DNA of 64,000 nucleotides from Branchiibius hedensis (GTDB lineage Bacteria > Actinomycetota > Actinomycetes > Actinomycetales > Dermatophilaceae): positions 1,612,001 to 1,676,000 of the forward strand of contig NZ_UESZ01000001.1 of assembly GCF_900108585.1 (NCBI RefSeq). The letters are read 5' to 3'. The notes beneath the pieces are model-generated. The model saw only the letters and a list, made by a program, of their open reading frames with translations, did no database searches and was not told where the DNA came from. The position numbers and the translations under genes were made by a program. How positions within the stretch are numbered: position 1 is the stretch's first letter; every line of letters begins with the position of its first letter. Shown piece by piece: positions 28,452 through 36,390 of the stretch.

Positions 28452-29416
28452 ACACGGCGGTTACCCGGAAAGGCGTGACTCGGCGTACGTCGATGGTCGG
28501 CTCTGGTGCCGTCCTCGCCGTGGCGGCCCTGGGACTGAGCGCCTGTGGCGGCGGGACGTCGGCGGCACCATCGTCAACGTCGACGACGTCCACTACATCG
28601 TCTGCTCGGTCCTCATCAGTCTCGTCGTCGGCATCGTCATCGTCGGTCTCGTCGCCTTCGGCGACCAGCACCTCGAGCACGCCGTCGTCTACGACCTCCG
28701 CCACGGCGTCAGGGTCGCCGTCGGCTTCCTCGACCGCGACGGGGACAGCCAGCACCGCCGCCGTGCCGTATCCGCAGACGTCGTGCACCTCGGTGGTGCA
28801 CATCGGGGATTCGACCTCGGACGGCCTGGTCGCATCCGGCGGATTCCTGAAGAATCCGGCGTGGGACGTCGATGCGCAGTACAAGGATGTCGGAGTCAAG
28901 AACGTCACGACCGACATCTCCGGTGCCCGGGCAATCATCGAGCACTGGAACAACCAGCCGAACTCCCTGGATGCGATCGAGAAGTTCGAGAAGCAGGGTT
29001 ACCAGGGCTGTTACGTGCTGGCGATCGGCAACAACGACCTGGCCAATATGAGTGTCGGCGGCGCCGGCCCGATGTCCATGCGAATCGACCTGATGATGCA
29101 ACACGCCGGGTCGAATCCGGTGATGTGGCTGACCAGTCGCACGCTGCGCACCTCGGGTCCGTACACCGATGCCAACTTCCCGGCCCTGTCGAGCGCGCTG
29201 ATCGCGGCCTGCCAGAAGTACCCGAACCTGCGGGTCTTCGACTGGCGCAGCGAGGTGCAGACCAGCTGGTACCAGCCGGCGGACAAGATCCACTACACCA
29301 GCCACGGCTATCGGGAGCGCGCTGAGCGGATCGCGCGTGCCTTGGCCAACGCTTTCCCGGCGTCCGGTGCCACGTCCTCGTGCGTGATCCACTCCGGGCT
29401 GAGCGCGAGCCAGTAG
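28448..29416 (+). CDS. SGNH-domain lipoprotein, paralogue of the upstream SGNH domain
   Basis: A 322-residue predicted lipoprotein: signal segment AVLAVAALGLSAC with lipobox LSAC, then a ~75-residue Ser/Thr linker, then an SGNH domain with CTSVVHIGDSTSDGL, AIGNNDLANM and DKIHYTSHGY. The domain is clearly paralogous to the C-terminal half of the preceding acyltransferase (shared EHWNNQPN, MWLTSRTLRT, RVFDWRSEVQTSWY). The GTG at 28448 overlaps the upstream stop. It probably acts outside the membrane with its neighbour on the same acylated polymer; the polymer is unknown. Confidence 0.88.
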   Translation: MNTAVTRKGVTRRTSMVGSGAVLAVAALGLSACGGGTSAAPSSTSTTSTTSSARSSSVSSSASSSSVSSPSATSTSSTPSSTTSATASGSPSASSTATGTASTAAVPYPQTSCTSVVHIGDSTSDGLVASGGFLKNPAWDVDAQYKDVGVKNVTTDISGARAIIEHWNNQPNSLDAIEKFEKQGYQGCYVLAIGNNDLANMSVGGAGPMSMRIDLMMQHAGSNPVMWLTSRTLRTSGPYTDANFPALSSALIAACQKYPNLRVFDWRSEVQTSWYQPADKIHYTSHGYRERAERIARALANAFPASGATSSCVIHSGLSASQ

Positions 29417-29421
29417 CCGCC

Positions 29422-29820
29422 GTGGCCCGCTTGGTTCGCCGCGCTGCGGTCGGCGATACCGGTGTGGTCCTGGAGGTCGATGGTTCGGGGAACTATCGCC
29501 TCGGCTTTCCCAACGACCTGACGACGAGCGCCGATGAGTCGTGGTGCGATCCGCCGGAGGAACTGTTCTCCTACGAACTTGTCCTGCGCCCAGACCACTA
29601 CGTTGCAGTGGGTTTCAGCCAGAGCACTGTGACTGTGGACGTGAGGGTGGCTGGGGCGACGTCCTGGACTCCGGCGCACCCGGTGCAGATCGGCGCTGTA
29701 TGGGCTTGCCCCAGACCCGCGGGAGCCGTCACGCTCAGAATTCGTAACCGTGTCGATGAGATACGTGAGCACCGACCCGACCGGCGTCGCGGGCCAGGCC
29801 TAGCGGCCAGTTCTACTTGA
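29422..29820 (+). CDS. Hypothetical protein, unrecognised
   Basis: A 132-residue ORF starting at GTG 29422, 5 bp after the SGNH lipoprotein gene. It looks protein-like: GDTGVVLEVDGSGNYRLGF, ELVLRPDHYVAVGFSQSTV, a beta-rich pattern and no transmembrane segment. I do not recognise a family. Its last codons and TGA fall in the first bases of the 3'-end repeat at 29806, so the native C-terminus may have been altered by the insertion there. The opposite-strand ORF of similar length looks less like a protein. Confidence 0.5.
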   Translation: MARLVRRAAVGDTGVVLEVDGSGNYRLGFPNDLTTSADESWCDPPEELFSYELVLRPDHYVAVGFSQSTVTVDVRVAGATSWTPAHPVQIGAVWACPRPAGAVTLRIRNRVDEIREHRPDRRRGPGLAASST

Positions 29821-29949
29821 AGAACTCACTGATTGTGTCGGGCACTCCAGACGCGAAAAGGACGACGCCGAAACCGACGATCAGCAGCGCGGCGAGCGCT
29901 CCGAGCAGGACCATCAGACTCTTGGCTACCTGGTGGACTCGCGGTCCGG
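29806..29949 (-). pseudogene. Displaced 3'-end copy of the small membrane-protein gene
   Basis: About 140 bp nearly identical (about 93%) to 31267-31410, the 3' end of the gene at 31274-31618. It encodes the same last 40 residues (LMVLLGALAALLIVGFG, ending PDTISEFFK) without a start. Most of the ten substitutions are synonymous, so the two copies diverged while both coded for protein. This looks like the old end of a gene displaced by an insertion. Confidence 0.8.
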
Positions 29950-29984
29950 AAGGCGTCCGAGCGATTGTCCGGTGCTGTGATTCT

Positions 29985-31187
29985 TCAGTGCATCTCGTCG
30001 CCCGGACTCCGCCACAGGTCGATGATCGCGTCGTGCAACCGGCGGTCGTTGGCCGGTAGGCCGTCGAGGACTTCGGCGAGGGAGACCGACGTCTGGCGGA
30101 TTTCATAGCGGCTGGCCCGCGTGATGAACACCCGAGAGTAGTCAGGATCCTCGACCACTCGCTTCCATGACGCCGAGTCCTTCTCGTTGGCGAACCAGGC
30201 GGACGGTCCGAACTTCAGCTGCAGCGGGGCCTCGCTGTTTCCCTCGCCCTCACTGTCAACATCGAAGTTGATAGTCCACTGGTAGCTATACCGGTAGTTC
30301 GCGGAGACTCCGCGGACGAAGTCGTCGCCGAACGTTTCGTTCAGAGCAGGACCCAGCACTTGCTCGCTGTAACTCCTCAGTTTGTTCTTCACTCGCTGTA
30401 GAACTTCTCGGCCTTCGCCGAAGCGTTCGATGGCCTGGTCTCGGATAGCGTCGCCGAACTCCTCAGCTGCTGCTTGCTGTGCCTGCCGCGCATATCGGCC
30501 TGCGGCTCCCGTTGCACACATAGCGGTCATGAACTCCAGAAGTTGGCGGTCTTCCACGCGTCCTCTGCCCTTTACGAATCGTCGGTACATCTGGTCGATA
30601 AAGGAATAGGCGTCGGGATGGTCGCGCTGGTAGCCATGGTTGGTCGACAGAGTCCGATGCAGTTCCGTCACGACGGCGCCGTAGGTGACCACGTGGGCGT
30701 TCTCCCAACCATCGCTCTGCAGAGAGCTGTCCTGGTCCCGGCAGAGCAGGACCACCGCGCCACGCTTGCCGTCCCTCTCCGCGTGCGCCAGGTAGCCGGC
30801 GTAGCTGTGGCCGTGACCATCGGAGGTGTAGTAGTTCTCGATCACGACGCGTTCGGTGTCGTTCTCCAGAACGATGTCGGCGATGTCCCAGGGGTTGCCG
30901 TCATCGGCCGTGTTGAGCTCCTGGACGACGATCTCGAACGTCTTCCGAAACTGCCGTGCACCCGGAAGCCCGCGGTTGATCTCCGAGAGGAAAATCTGCT
31001 GGGGCAGGTTCTTCAGACCGTGCGTTGCCTTCAGGTCAGGATTCAGCAACCAGGCGAACACGTTGGAGAGCTGCTTCTCGTGGCTGCCGTGGCGCATCAC
31101 GTCGAAGACGTTGAAGCCGATTTGCATTGATCGCCCGAGAAGCGGCAATAGTTCGGTGACCATGTCCTTGCCCGACGAGGTACCCAC
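29985..31187 (-). CDS. PD-(D/E)XK nuclease superfamily-like protein (candidate defence gene)
   Basis: A 400-residue protein resembling the PDDEXK_4-type family. N-terminal signature EKQLSNVFAWLLNPD with THGLK; core strand pair DIADIVLENDTERVVIENYY followed by TSDGHGHSYAGYLAH. The usual catalytic Lys of the IENK motif is Tyr here, so the active site may be altered. The C-terminal half (~220-400) is not recognised. The start is GTG 31187. Base composition is visibly less GC-rich than neighbours, and the gene lies alone between two copies of another gene's 3' end, both signs of transfer. A role in phage defence is inference from family and context. Confidence 0.65.
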   Translation of the reverse strand: MGTSSGKDMVTELLPLLGRSMQIGFNVFDVMRHGSHEKQLSNVFAWLLNPDLKATHGLKNLPQQIFLSEINRGLPGARQFRKTFEIVVQELNTADDGNPWDIADIVLENDTERVVIENYYTSDGHGHSYAGYLAHAERDGKRGAVVLLCRDQDSSLQSDGWENAHVVTYGAVVTELHRTLSTNHGYQRDHPDAYSFIDQMYRRFVKGRGRVEDRQLLEFMTAMCATGAAGRYARQAQQAAAEEFGDAIRDQAIERFGEGREVLQRVKNKLRSYSEQVLGPALNETFGDDFVRGVSANYRYSYQWTINFDVDSEGEGNSEAPLQLKFGPSAWFANEKDSASWKRVVEDPDYSRVFITRASRYEIRQTSVSLAEVLDGLPANDRRLHDAIIDLWRSPGDEMH

Positions 31188-31266
31188 AGCATCAAACTAG
31201 CGCCTCTGTCGCGATCGTCAGGAGACTGCCGCTGCCGACATCCGATCCCAGGAGACGGCGTCGGTG

Positions 31267-31410
31267 GCCGGCTCTACTTGAAGAACTCACTGATCGTGTC
31301 GGGCACCCCGGACGCGAACAGGACGACGCCAAAACCGACGATCAGCAGCGCGGCAAGCGCCCCGAGCAGAACCATCAGACCCTTGCCTACCTGGTGGACT
31401 CGCGGTCCGG
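31267..31410 (-). repeat. 3'-end copy inside the intact membrane-protein gene
   Basis: Partner of the repeat at 29806-29949, direct orientation, offset 1461 bp. Here it forms the functional 3' end of the intact gene. Together the two copies bracket the nuclease-like gene. Confidence 0.85.
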
Positions 31411-31618
31411 CGATGGGCTCGTAGAGGGACAGATCAACGTCTTGAGTCGCTGGCGCCGGAGTCCTCGCTGTCGTGCTCGGAATAGCCAACGAGTTCGTCT
31501 GCACCACGAGGGCGTGGGACGGGTCGGCCACCGCATCGGGCAGAGCCCGCTGGGGTAACGCGCCGTGTCCGCGGGCGGCCGCGTCGGCCGCGCCTGCCAA
31601 CCCCTTAGAGATGTCCAT
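31274..31618 (-). CDS. Small single-pass membrane protein, unrecognised
   Basis: A 114-residue protein starting at ATG 31618. The N-terminal ~75 residues are soluble and low in complexity (Ala/Pro/Thr). The C-terminus has one clear hydrophobic helix (LMVLLGALAALLIVGFGVVLF) and a short polar tail ending SEFFK. No family recognised. Its start is 52 bp from the first tRNA-derived att copy, and its 3' end is duplicated at 29806, so it seems to have served as an insertion site. Confidence 0.65.
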   Translation of the reverse strand: MDISKGLAGAADAAARGHGALPQRALPDAVADPSHALVVQTNSLAIPSTTARTPAPATQDVDLSLYEPIAGPRVHQVGKGLMVLLGALAALLIVGFGVVLFASGVPDTISEFFK

Positions 31619-31669
31619 GCCTGAGAGTCTCAGACACTTGAGGACCGGGGCAAGCATCGAAGGTGAGTA

Positions 31670-31709
31670 GGGCGGCTGGGGCTTGAACCCAGGACCGACG
31701 GATTATGAG
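31670..31709. repeat. att copy A (tRNA 3'-end fragment)
   Basis: 40 bp identical to 36093-36132 and to 41324-41363, the latter inside the complete tRNA gene. It covers the tRNA from the anticodon loop to one base short of the acceptor end (minus strand). It is the distal attachment-site copy of island 1. Confidence 0.92.
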
Positions 31710-31895
31710 CCGGGGCTGCCCCTGAGTCGCCACTGTTTCCGTTTGCGCCCCCTCGCACCGGGGAGCGCCGAAACTGTCTGCTGCACAATGGATTCCGGCT
31801 CGCCTCGACGCGCGCCGAATCGCCGGGGCGTGGCAGTTCTGGAGGGGATTTCGCGGGGTCTTCTCCACACCGGCCCGCGCTGGCAGACTCTTGGG

Positions 31896-32336
31896 ATGAG
31901 CACAGAGGTCTGGGCACTGGTCGGTGTGATTGTTGGTGCGATCCTTGGCGGGTTCGCACAGATTGCCGCTGGCACCCTCTCCGACCGCCGCGCGCATCAG
32001 GGATGGGTGCGGGACCAGCGATTGGGCGCCTACCAAAACTTCTTGACTCGCACAGACGGTCTGCTGTGGACACTCAACAACGCGAACTTCCGCGAAGAGC
32101 CTGAGCCACACCCGAATGACGAGTTCTTCGACGGCGGACTAACTCCGTTCAGTGCGCCCATCGAGATGTTCGGCGACAGGAAAGTCATCGATGCAGTCGA
32201 CGCTGTCCGCAGCAAAGCGCACGCCTTCGCCGAGCGCCACGTGGGCATGGATGACCTCAGCGCGCAGATTCGCGATCTTGAGACCGCCCGCGACGCATAC
32301 GTGCGTGCCATCCGCAAAGACCTTGCAGTCGAGTAG
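31896..32336 (+). CDS. Small membrane-anchored protein, unrecognised
   Basis: A 146-residue protein from ATG 31896. One N-terminal hydrophobic helix (WALVGVIVGAILGGFAQIAA) is followed by a soluble, helical, charged region (residues ~28-146), including RDQRLGAYQNFLTRTDGLLW and a C-terminal amphipathic helix (LSAQIRDLETARDAYVRAI). The upstream in-frame frame is read through from the att region and was excluded. Similar one-helix cargo proteins occur in actinobacterial islands; function unknown. Confidence 0.65.
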   Translation: MSTEVWALVGVIVGAILGGFAQIAAGTLSDRRAHQGWVRDQRLGAYQNFLTRTDGLLWTLNNANFREEPEPHPNDEFFDGGLTPFSAPIEMFGDRKVIDAVDAVRSKAHAFAERHVGMDDLSAQIRDLETARDAYVRAIRKDLAVE

Positions 32337-32669
32337 TCCCACCCAACTCACTCCCCCAAGCCTGACCCGCTCACCGACCAGCCGCGCGCTGACCCTCCGA
32401 TCACGCCTACGCGATCCTCGCCAGAGTTCCAGGCCGGTCTGGGCAACGGCACTGAGACGCGTTCAAACGCCCGGGAAAACCCCATACGCGTGTTTGGGAG
32501 GGTGAGTTGCCATGTCCAGCAACACGATTCGGCGTCGCGGGGCGCACGGCGAAAGTTCTTGGCGCACCGGGGCGCACGCTGGCGTAGAGTTCTTGTCAGC
32601 GACCAACCGGGGGCCTGTACGGTCCCCACTAACGAACCGACCAGACGCGCCGAGGAGGTGACCGGACCG
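32337..32669. other. Intergenic stretch, no gene seen
   Basis: 333 bp in island 1 with no credible coding frame on either strand. The end has GAGGAGG (32652-32658) upstream of ATG 32670, and a possible weak promoter around 32595-32630 (TTCTTG ... TACGGT). Confidence 0.5.
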
Positions 32670-33019
32670 ATGCAGACTCTTACCCGTCGCAACTCGCACG
32701 TGCGCACCTTGGACGAGCGGGCTGGCGGCCCGCAACGCCTGGGGCGCAGCGCGGTTGACCCGCTGGCCGGCAGCAGACCTACCGCACGCTGAACGTGCTG
32801 GGTACGGCTGACTTGCTCGCTGAGCACCGCCGGGCGGTCGCCGTGCTAAACGCGGCCGATCCCGCCACTCACCTCGCTGCCGTGGCTGCGTTGACGGCTG
32901 TCACCGTGGCCGCCGCTGAGTCGGCCCCCGCTGCCGAACCTTTGATCACTGCATCCCGCGCCCCGCGCGATCCGAACGCCCGCGTCGCAATCGTCGCGGG
33001 GCGTGAGGTCGTCAGCTAG
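32670..33019 (+). pseudogene. Probable frameshifted small island gene
   Basis: ATG 32670 after GAGGAGG opens a frame (MQTLTRRNSHVRTLDER) that stops at 32792. The +1 frame then continues in protein-like sequence from about 32765 (RQQTYRTLNVLGTADLLAEH ... to VAIVAGREVVS, stop 33019). Read across one frameshift it would be about 115 residues, mostly helical. Alternatively 32795-33019 (GTG start, 74 residues) is a separate small gene. No family recognised. A stem-loop with a T-run follows. Confidence 0.4.
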
Positions 33020-33037
33020 CATCCGGTTAGCTCCCTC

Positions 33038-33066
33038 GCCCGTCGCTGAGCGCGGCGGGCTGTTTT
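33038..33066 (+). terminator. Rho-independent terminator
   Basis: GCCCGTCGC (33038-33046) pairs with GCGGCGGGC (33052-33060), one T-G wobble, 5 nt loop TGAGC, followed by TGTTTT. It ends the transcript of the small gene before the integrase remnant. Confidence 0.75.
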
Positions 33067-33763
33067 GGCCCTGCCCGCTAGCGCGACCTGGCCAGGACAC
33101 CCCGCACGCCGGATTCCTCACCTGCGGTGTACGCGCAGCATGTGTTGCCGGCGTTCGGCGGGCGACGCGTGAACGCGCTCACCACCGAGGACGGCGACAA
33201 ATGGGTATATGCATTGCGAAGCTCGGGCCTCGCCGACGCGACCGTGCGCAACGTGTTCGTCGCGTTGCACAAGGCGATTTAGATGGCCGTTCGTCGCAAG
33301 TGGATAGCGGTGAGCCCGTGCGCCAGGGCGCCGGCGGGACGCGCTGCCGTCGCCCAGCGCCGCCGGGGCGCAGCGGTTTGAGCCGCGCTTCTTGACGGTG
33401 GTCGAGGTGGAGCGGGTGGCGGCTGAGTTGGCCGACGCTCCCCCAGCGGCGTTGATGGTGCGGTTTGCGAGCTTCACGGGGTTGCGCGCTGGGGAGATGA
33501 CAGGGTTGCAGATCCGAGACGTCAACTTGTTCAAGCGCACCGTCTCGGTGGAGCGGACAGTGCAGCGGATTCGGGGCGAGTGGGTCACTGGCACCCCGAA
33601 GTCGCTGCGGTCGCGGCGGACCGTCCCGATTCTGCATCCGGGGCTGCTAGACGACCTGGCGGCGTTCCTGGCGGAGCACCCCGCCCGCACCGACCCCGCC
33701 GCGCGGTTGTGGCCCGGCCGCGAACCCGGCACGCACCCGCGTGGACTACACCCGGCAATGGGA

Positions 33764-34753
33764 CTAGGTGTAGTGCCCCGCCAGGTTGGGTACGCGGTCT
33801 GCGGGTGAGCCACCTTTGAGCGCGGTGTGTGCGCGGTGGTGATTGTAGATGTGCAGGAAGTCCTCGTACGCGGCGGCGCGTTCGGTCTCGCTGGTGTAGG
33901 GGCGGGCGTAGGCCCACTCCTCGGTCAGGGTCCGGTTGAACCGCTCGACTTTCCCGTTGGTTTTCGGGGTGTAGGGGCGGGTGCGTTTATGGGTGATCCC
34001 ATGGTCCTGCAGCATGTTCCGGAATAGGTGGGAGCGGTAACAGGACCCGTTGTCGGTCATCACCCGGTCCGTGGTGATCCCGACCTGCGCGAAGTGCGCC
34101 ACCGCCCGTTGCATGAACGCGGTCGCGGTCTCCTTCTTCTCATCGGCCAGGATCTCTGAGTAGGCGTACCGGGAGTGGTCATCGACCGCGTGGTGCAGGT
34201 AGGCATACCCCCGCCCACTGCTGGAGGTAGCACGGGAGTTAGCTTTCCCCGCAGCGCGGCCATGGACCCGGTGTCCACCCCCATCGGGGATGCGGCCCAG
34301 CTTCTTGATGTCCACGTGGACCAAATCACCCGGGGCGTCGCGTTCGTAGCGCACCACCTTTCGACGACCGGCCCGTACCGGGGCACCAGTGGCCGGGTCC
34401 GTCCAGGACAACCGAAGACACCGGTACCGGGTCAGGATGCGGTGCACCGTGGCCGGATTCATCCCCAGGTGGTAGGCGATCCGGGCCGGCCCCCACCGCC
34501 GCGAAACCCGTAACCCCAGGACTCGCCGTTCCCGGCGCCTACTGGTGCGGTGCGGACATGACTGGGGCCGGCTGGGACGATCGCACATCCCCGCCGCACC
34601 ATGCTGGCGGTACCGGGCCGCCCAGCGGTGCGCGGTGGTGACCGAGACCCCGAACCGGTCTGCGGCCCGCCGCAACGGCCACCCATCGTCCACCACGCAC
34701 CGCGCCAGGCGCAGGCGACCAGTCGCAGAAAGCGGGGCATTAGCGTGGACCAT
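33764..34753 (-). CDS. IS481-family transposase
   Basis: A 329-residue DDE transposase. N-terminal HTH (RRAADRFGVSVTTAHRWAAR), then an rve catalytic core: Asp in DLVHVDIKKLGRI, Asp in TDRVMTDNGSCYRS, Glu in KTNGKVERFNRTL. The frame is intact. The stop TAG at 33764-33766 lies outside the IS proper, inside the target duplication (CTAGG), so termination is supplied by the insertion site. Confidence 0.93.
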   Translation of the reverse strand: MVHANAPLSATGRLRLARCVVDDGWPLRRAADRFGVSVTTAHRWAARYRQHGAAGMCDRPSRPQSCPHRTSRRRERRVLGLRVSRRWGPARIAYHLGMNPATVHRILTRYRCLRLSWTDPATGAPVRAGRRKVVRYERDAPGDLVHVDIKKLGRIPDGGGHRVHGRAAGKANSRATSSSGRGYAYLHHAVDDHSRYAYSEILADEKKETATAFMQRAVAHFAQVGITTDRVMTDNGSCYRSHLFRNMLQDHGITHKRTRPYTPKTNGKVERFNRTLTEEWAYARPYTSETERAAAYEDFLHIYNHHRAHTALKGGSPADRVPNLAGHYT

Positions 34754-34868
34754 GAGGACCTCCGGGTTTGGGGATGTGTTTGCTTCGTCGCTTCACACCT
34801 CACCCGGAGGTCTTCCTCAAGTCACGCCGACAGGCCGAGAACCGTTCCTAACGTCCCGGGGCAGTACA
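33769..34868 (-). mobile_element. IS481-family insertion sequence
   Basis: An 1100 bp element. The ends are imperfect inverted repeats beginning TGTAGTGCCCCG (left) and TGTACTGCCCCG (right, read inward), with about 20 of 29 positions matching. It is flanked by a 6 bp direct repeat ACTAGG (33763-33768 and 34869-34874), the target duplication. It encodes one DDE transposase and interrupts the island 1 integrase. Confidence 0.92.
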
Positions 34869-35181
34869 ACTAGGGCAGCTTCAACCGCAACTACTTCCGG
34901 CCTGCGGTGGAGCGGGCGGGGCTGGGCGCGGTGCGCTGGCACGACCTACGGCATTCAGCGTGTTCGGGGTGGCTCGCAGCGGGCATCGAGCCCTACAAGG
35001 TGAGTCGGTGGATGGGCCACGCCAATCTCGCCACCACAGACAGCACCTACTCGCACCTGTACCCCGCCGACTACTCCGACGAGGCCGCGCAGTACGGCGC
35101 GCTCGTGGCGGGGTCAGCCCCGGCGACACCCGCTACTTCGTTGCGCCCGCTCACCGCCCAGGGCTGACGGGCCGAGCGCCC

Positions 35182-35862
35182 TCAGGCTCCCCGGCGCCAC
35201 CCGTTCGGGCCATAGTGGCGAGCCTCGGGATGGTCACGAGGTAACTCGTTGTGCTGACCGAGCTTGGCGCGGGCTGTCTCGTTCGCCTCCCACTCGTACA
35301 GACGGCTGCGGATCGACGCTAACGCCGAGAAGTCCAGGCACTTGTCTGCCCGTACCCCGCAGCTACAGTCACGGTCGTCGGAGTTCTCGGGCGTGTGGTG
35401 GTTCTGGTCGATGTACCAGAGCACCCGCAACAACACCGCGATGAATCGGTGAGCTTTTTCCTTCTGCTCGCGCTCGGCGGCGATGGCCACCTGGTCCAGC
35501 CAAACCGCCACCACCGGATTGACCTGCTTGAAACCGTCTTTGACCGCCGCTTCCATCGCGGATGCGCGCAGACGTTCGGCGTTAAGCTCTTGGGTTAACG
35601 CCTCCACCTTGGCGGCGTGCCTGGCGTCCAGGTTCTCAACGACGTCGGTGCGTTCCTGCCTTAGCTGGTCCAGGTACTCCGCCCACCAGTTCTTGTGCTG
35701 TTGGTCGCGGCGGAGGACGCGGGCGGTCTGGTCGCCTTGGTGGCGGAGGCACAAGTCGCACACCACCTGATCGGTCGTGGACTTGAAGATGAACTCTCGC
35801 GGCAGGCCGCAGCAGCGGCAATCGGTGGTGACGGGTCGGTGGAGGGTTTCGATATCGGCCAC
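35182..35862 (-). CDS. Cys-rich/coiled-coil protein of island 1, unrecognised
   Basis: A 226-residue soluble protein. Residues ~13-45 carry CRCCG and CDLC pairs, a likely zinc ribbon. Residues ~60-125 are charged and heptad-like (LDARHAAKVEALTQELNAERL). The C-terminus has another CSC motif and an Arg-rich tail. It starts at GTG 35862 with GGAGG upstream and ends 15 bp from the integrase remnant, convergent with it. It may be a DNA-binding or structural cargo protein; no family is recognised. Confidence 0.6.
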   Translation of the reverse strand: MADIETLHRPVTTDCRCCGLPREFIFKSTTDQVVCDLCLRHQGDQTARVLRRDQQHKNWWAEYLDQLRQERTDVVENLDARHAAKVEALTQELNAERLRASAMEAAVKDGFKQVNPVVAVWLDQVAIAAEREQKEKAHRFIAVLLRVLWYIDQNHHTPENSDDRDCSCGVRADKCLDFSALASIRSRLYEWEANETARAKLGQHNELPRDHPEARHYGPNGWRRGA

Positions 35863-36092
35863 GGCGGGCCTCCTTGAGCAACGGCGGCCACCCGGACAGA
35901 CGTCCGAGCTAACTACACCAATGTAGTCCGGAGCTCCGACAGACCGCAGAAGTTATCCACAGTCGCGCACATCGCCGCAGGTAAGCACGGGAACGGGTGG
36001 CGGGGTTTTGACGGGGATTTCGCCTCAGAGGACTGTCGGAGACCTTCGCGAGACAGGCTCCAAGCCCTGCTCTACCTGCGCAAACACCCGTG

Positions 36093-36132
36093 GGGCGGCT
36101 GGGGCTTGAACCCAGGACCGACGGATTATGAG
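36093..36132. repeat. att copy B (tRNA 3'-end fragment), junction of the two islands
   Basis: The 40 bp core is identical to copies A and C. With copy C the identity extends to 51 bp (36084-36134 versus 41315-41365), meaning islands 1 and 2 share the same right-end flank. Confidence 0.92.
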
Positions 36133-36246
36133 TCGCTTCGAAGGCATCCTGACCTGTCGCGGTGGGTGCTGAATTGCCCGGAGTGGTGCGGTCGGAGTCC
36201 TCCCCCGTCCCGTCCCGTCCCGTAGCGGCCTGTGCGTGGGCGTTGC

Positions 36247-36264
36247 GTAGCAAGCCGTTAGCAA
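36247..36264. repeat. Paired GT(T)AGCAA repeats, left end of island 2
   Basis: GTAGCAA (36247-36253) and GTTAGCAA (36257-36264), a 10-11 bp step, about 115 bp inside att copy B. A matching pair sits at 41241-41258. They are candidate arm-type binding sites for the missing integrase. Confidence 0.5.
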
Positions 36265-36390
36265 ACCGGCAACACGACGACTGCCTGTTGTCGGTGCACG
36301 CACCTAGCGTCACCACCACCCCAACAAAATGCGACCCCGACCGGTAGCCGCCGATCGAGGGTCCATGACCAGCCACAGGAGGGCTGGATC

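Larger units (their letters stand above)
33085..35167 (+). pseudogene. Tyrosine recombinase/integrase, multiply disrupted
   Basis: Fragments of one phage-type integrase in three frames. The N-terminal SAM-like part (YAQHVLPAFGGRRVNAL ... VFVALHKAI) ends in an in-frame TAG at 33280. The catalytic start (TVVEVERVAAELADAPPAA, FTGLRAGEMTGLQI with the first Arg) lies in another frame from ~33365. A further frameshift near 33700-33740 leads to RVDYTRQWD. The IS follows, then the C-terminus (SFNRNYFRPAV, WHDLRHSACSGW with the HxxR box, WMGHANLATTDSTYSHLY with the His and nucleophile Tyr) resumes at 34875. At the IS site the uninterrupted sequence would also read TAG, so the gene was already dead when the IS inserted. 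Confidence 0.9.
31670..36092. mobile_element. Integrative island 1 (decayed), between att copies A and B
   Basis: A 4.4 kb segment bounded by direct 40 bp copies of the tRNA 3' end. It contains a small membrane protein gene, a probably frameshifted small gene, a tyrosine integrase with several lesions including an IS insertion, and a Cys/coiled-coil protein gene. No replication or transfer genes are recognisable. The arrangement fits a site-specific integrative element that has lost mobility. Confidence 0.85.

Noticed and set aside
29308-29772. Minus-strand ORF of 154 codons
   Set aside because: Opposite the more protein-like plus-strand ORF at 29422 and the SGNH gene end; no family or good start context.
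36204-36223. Four copies of CCCGT in a row
   Set aside because: A simple microsatellite in non-coding DNA of island 2; too short to be a feature.
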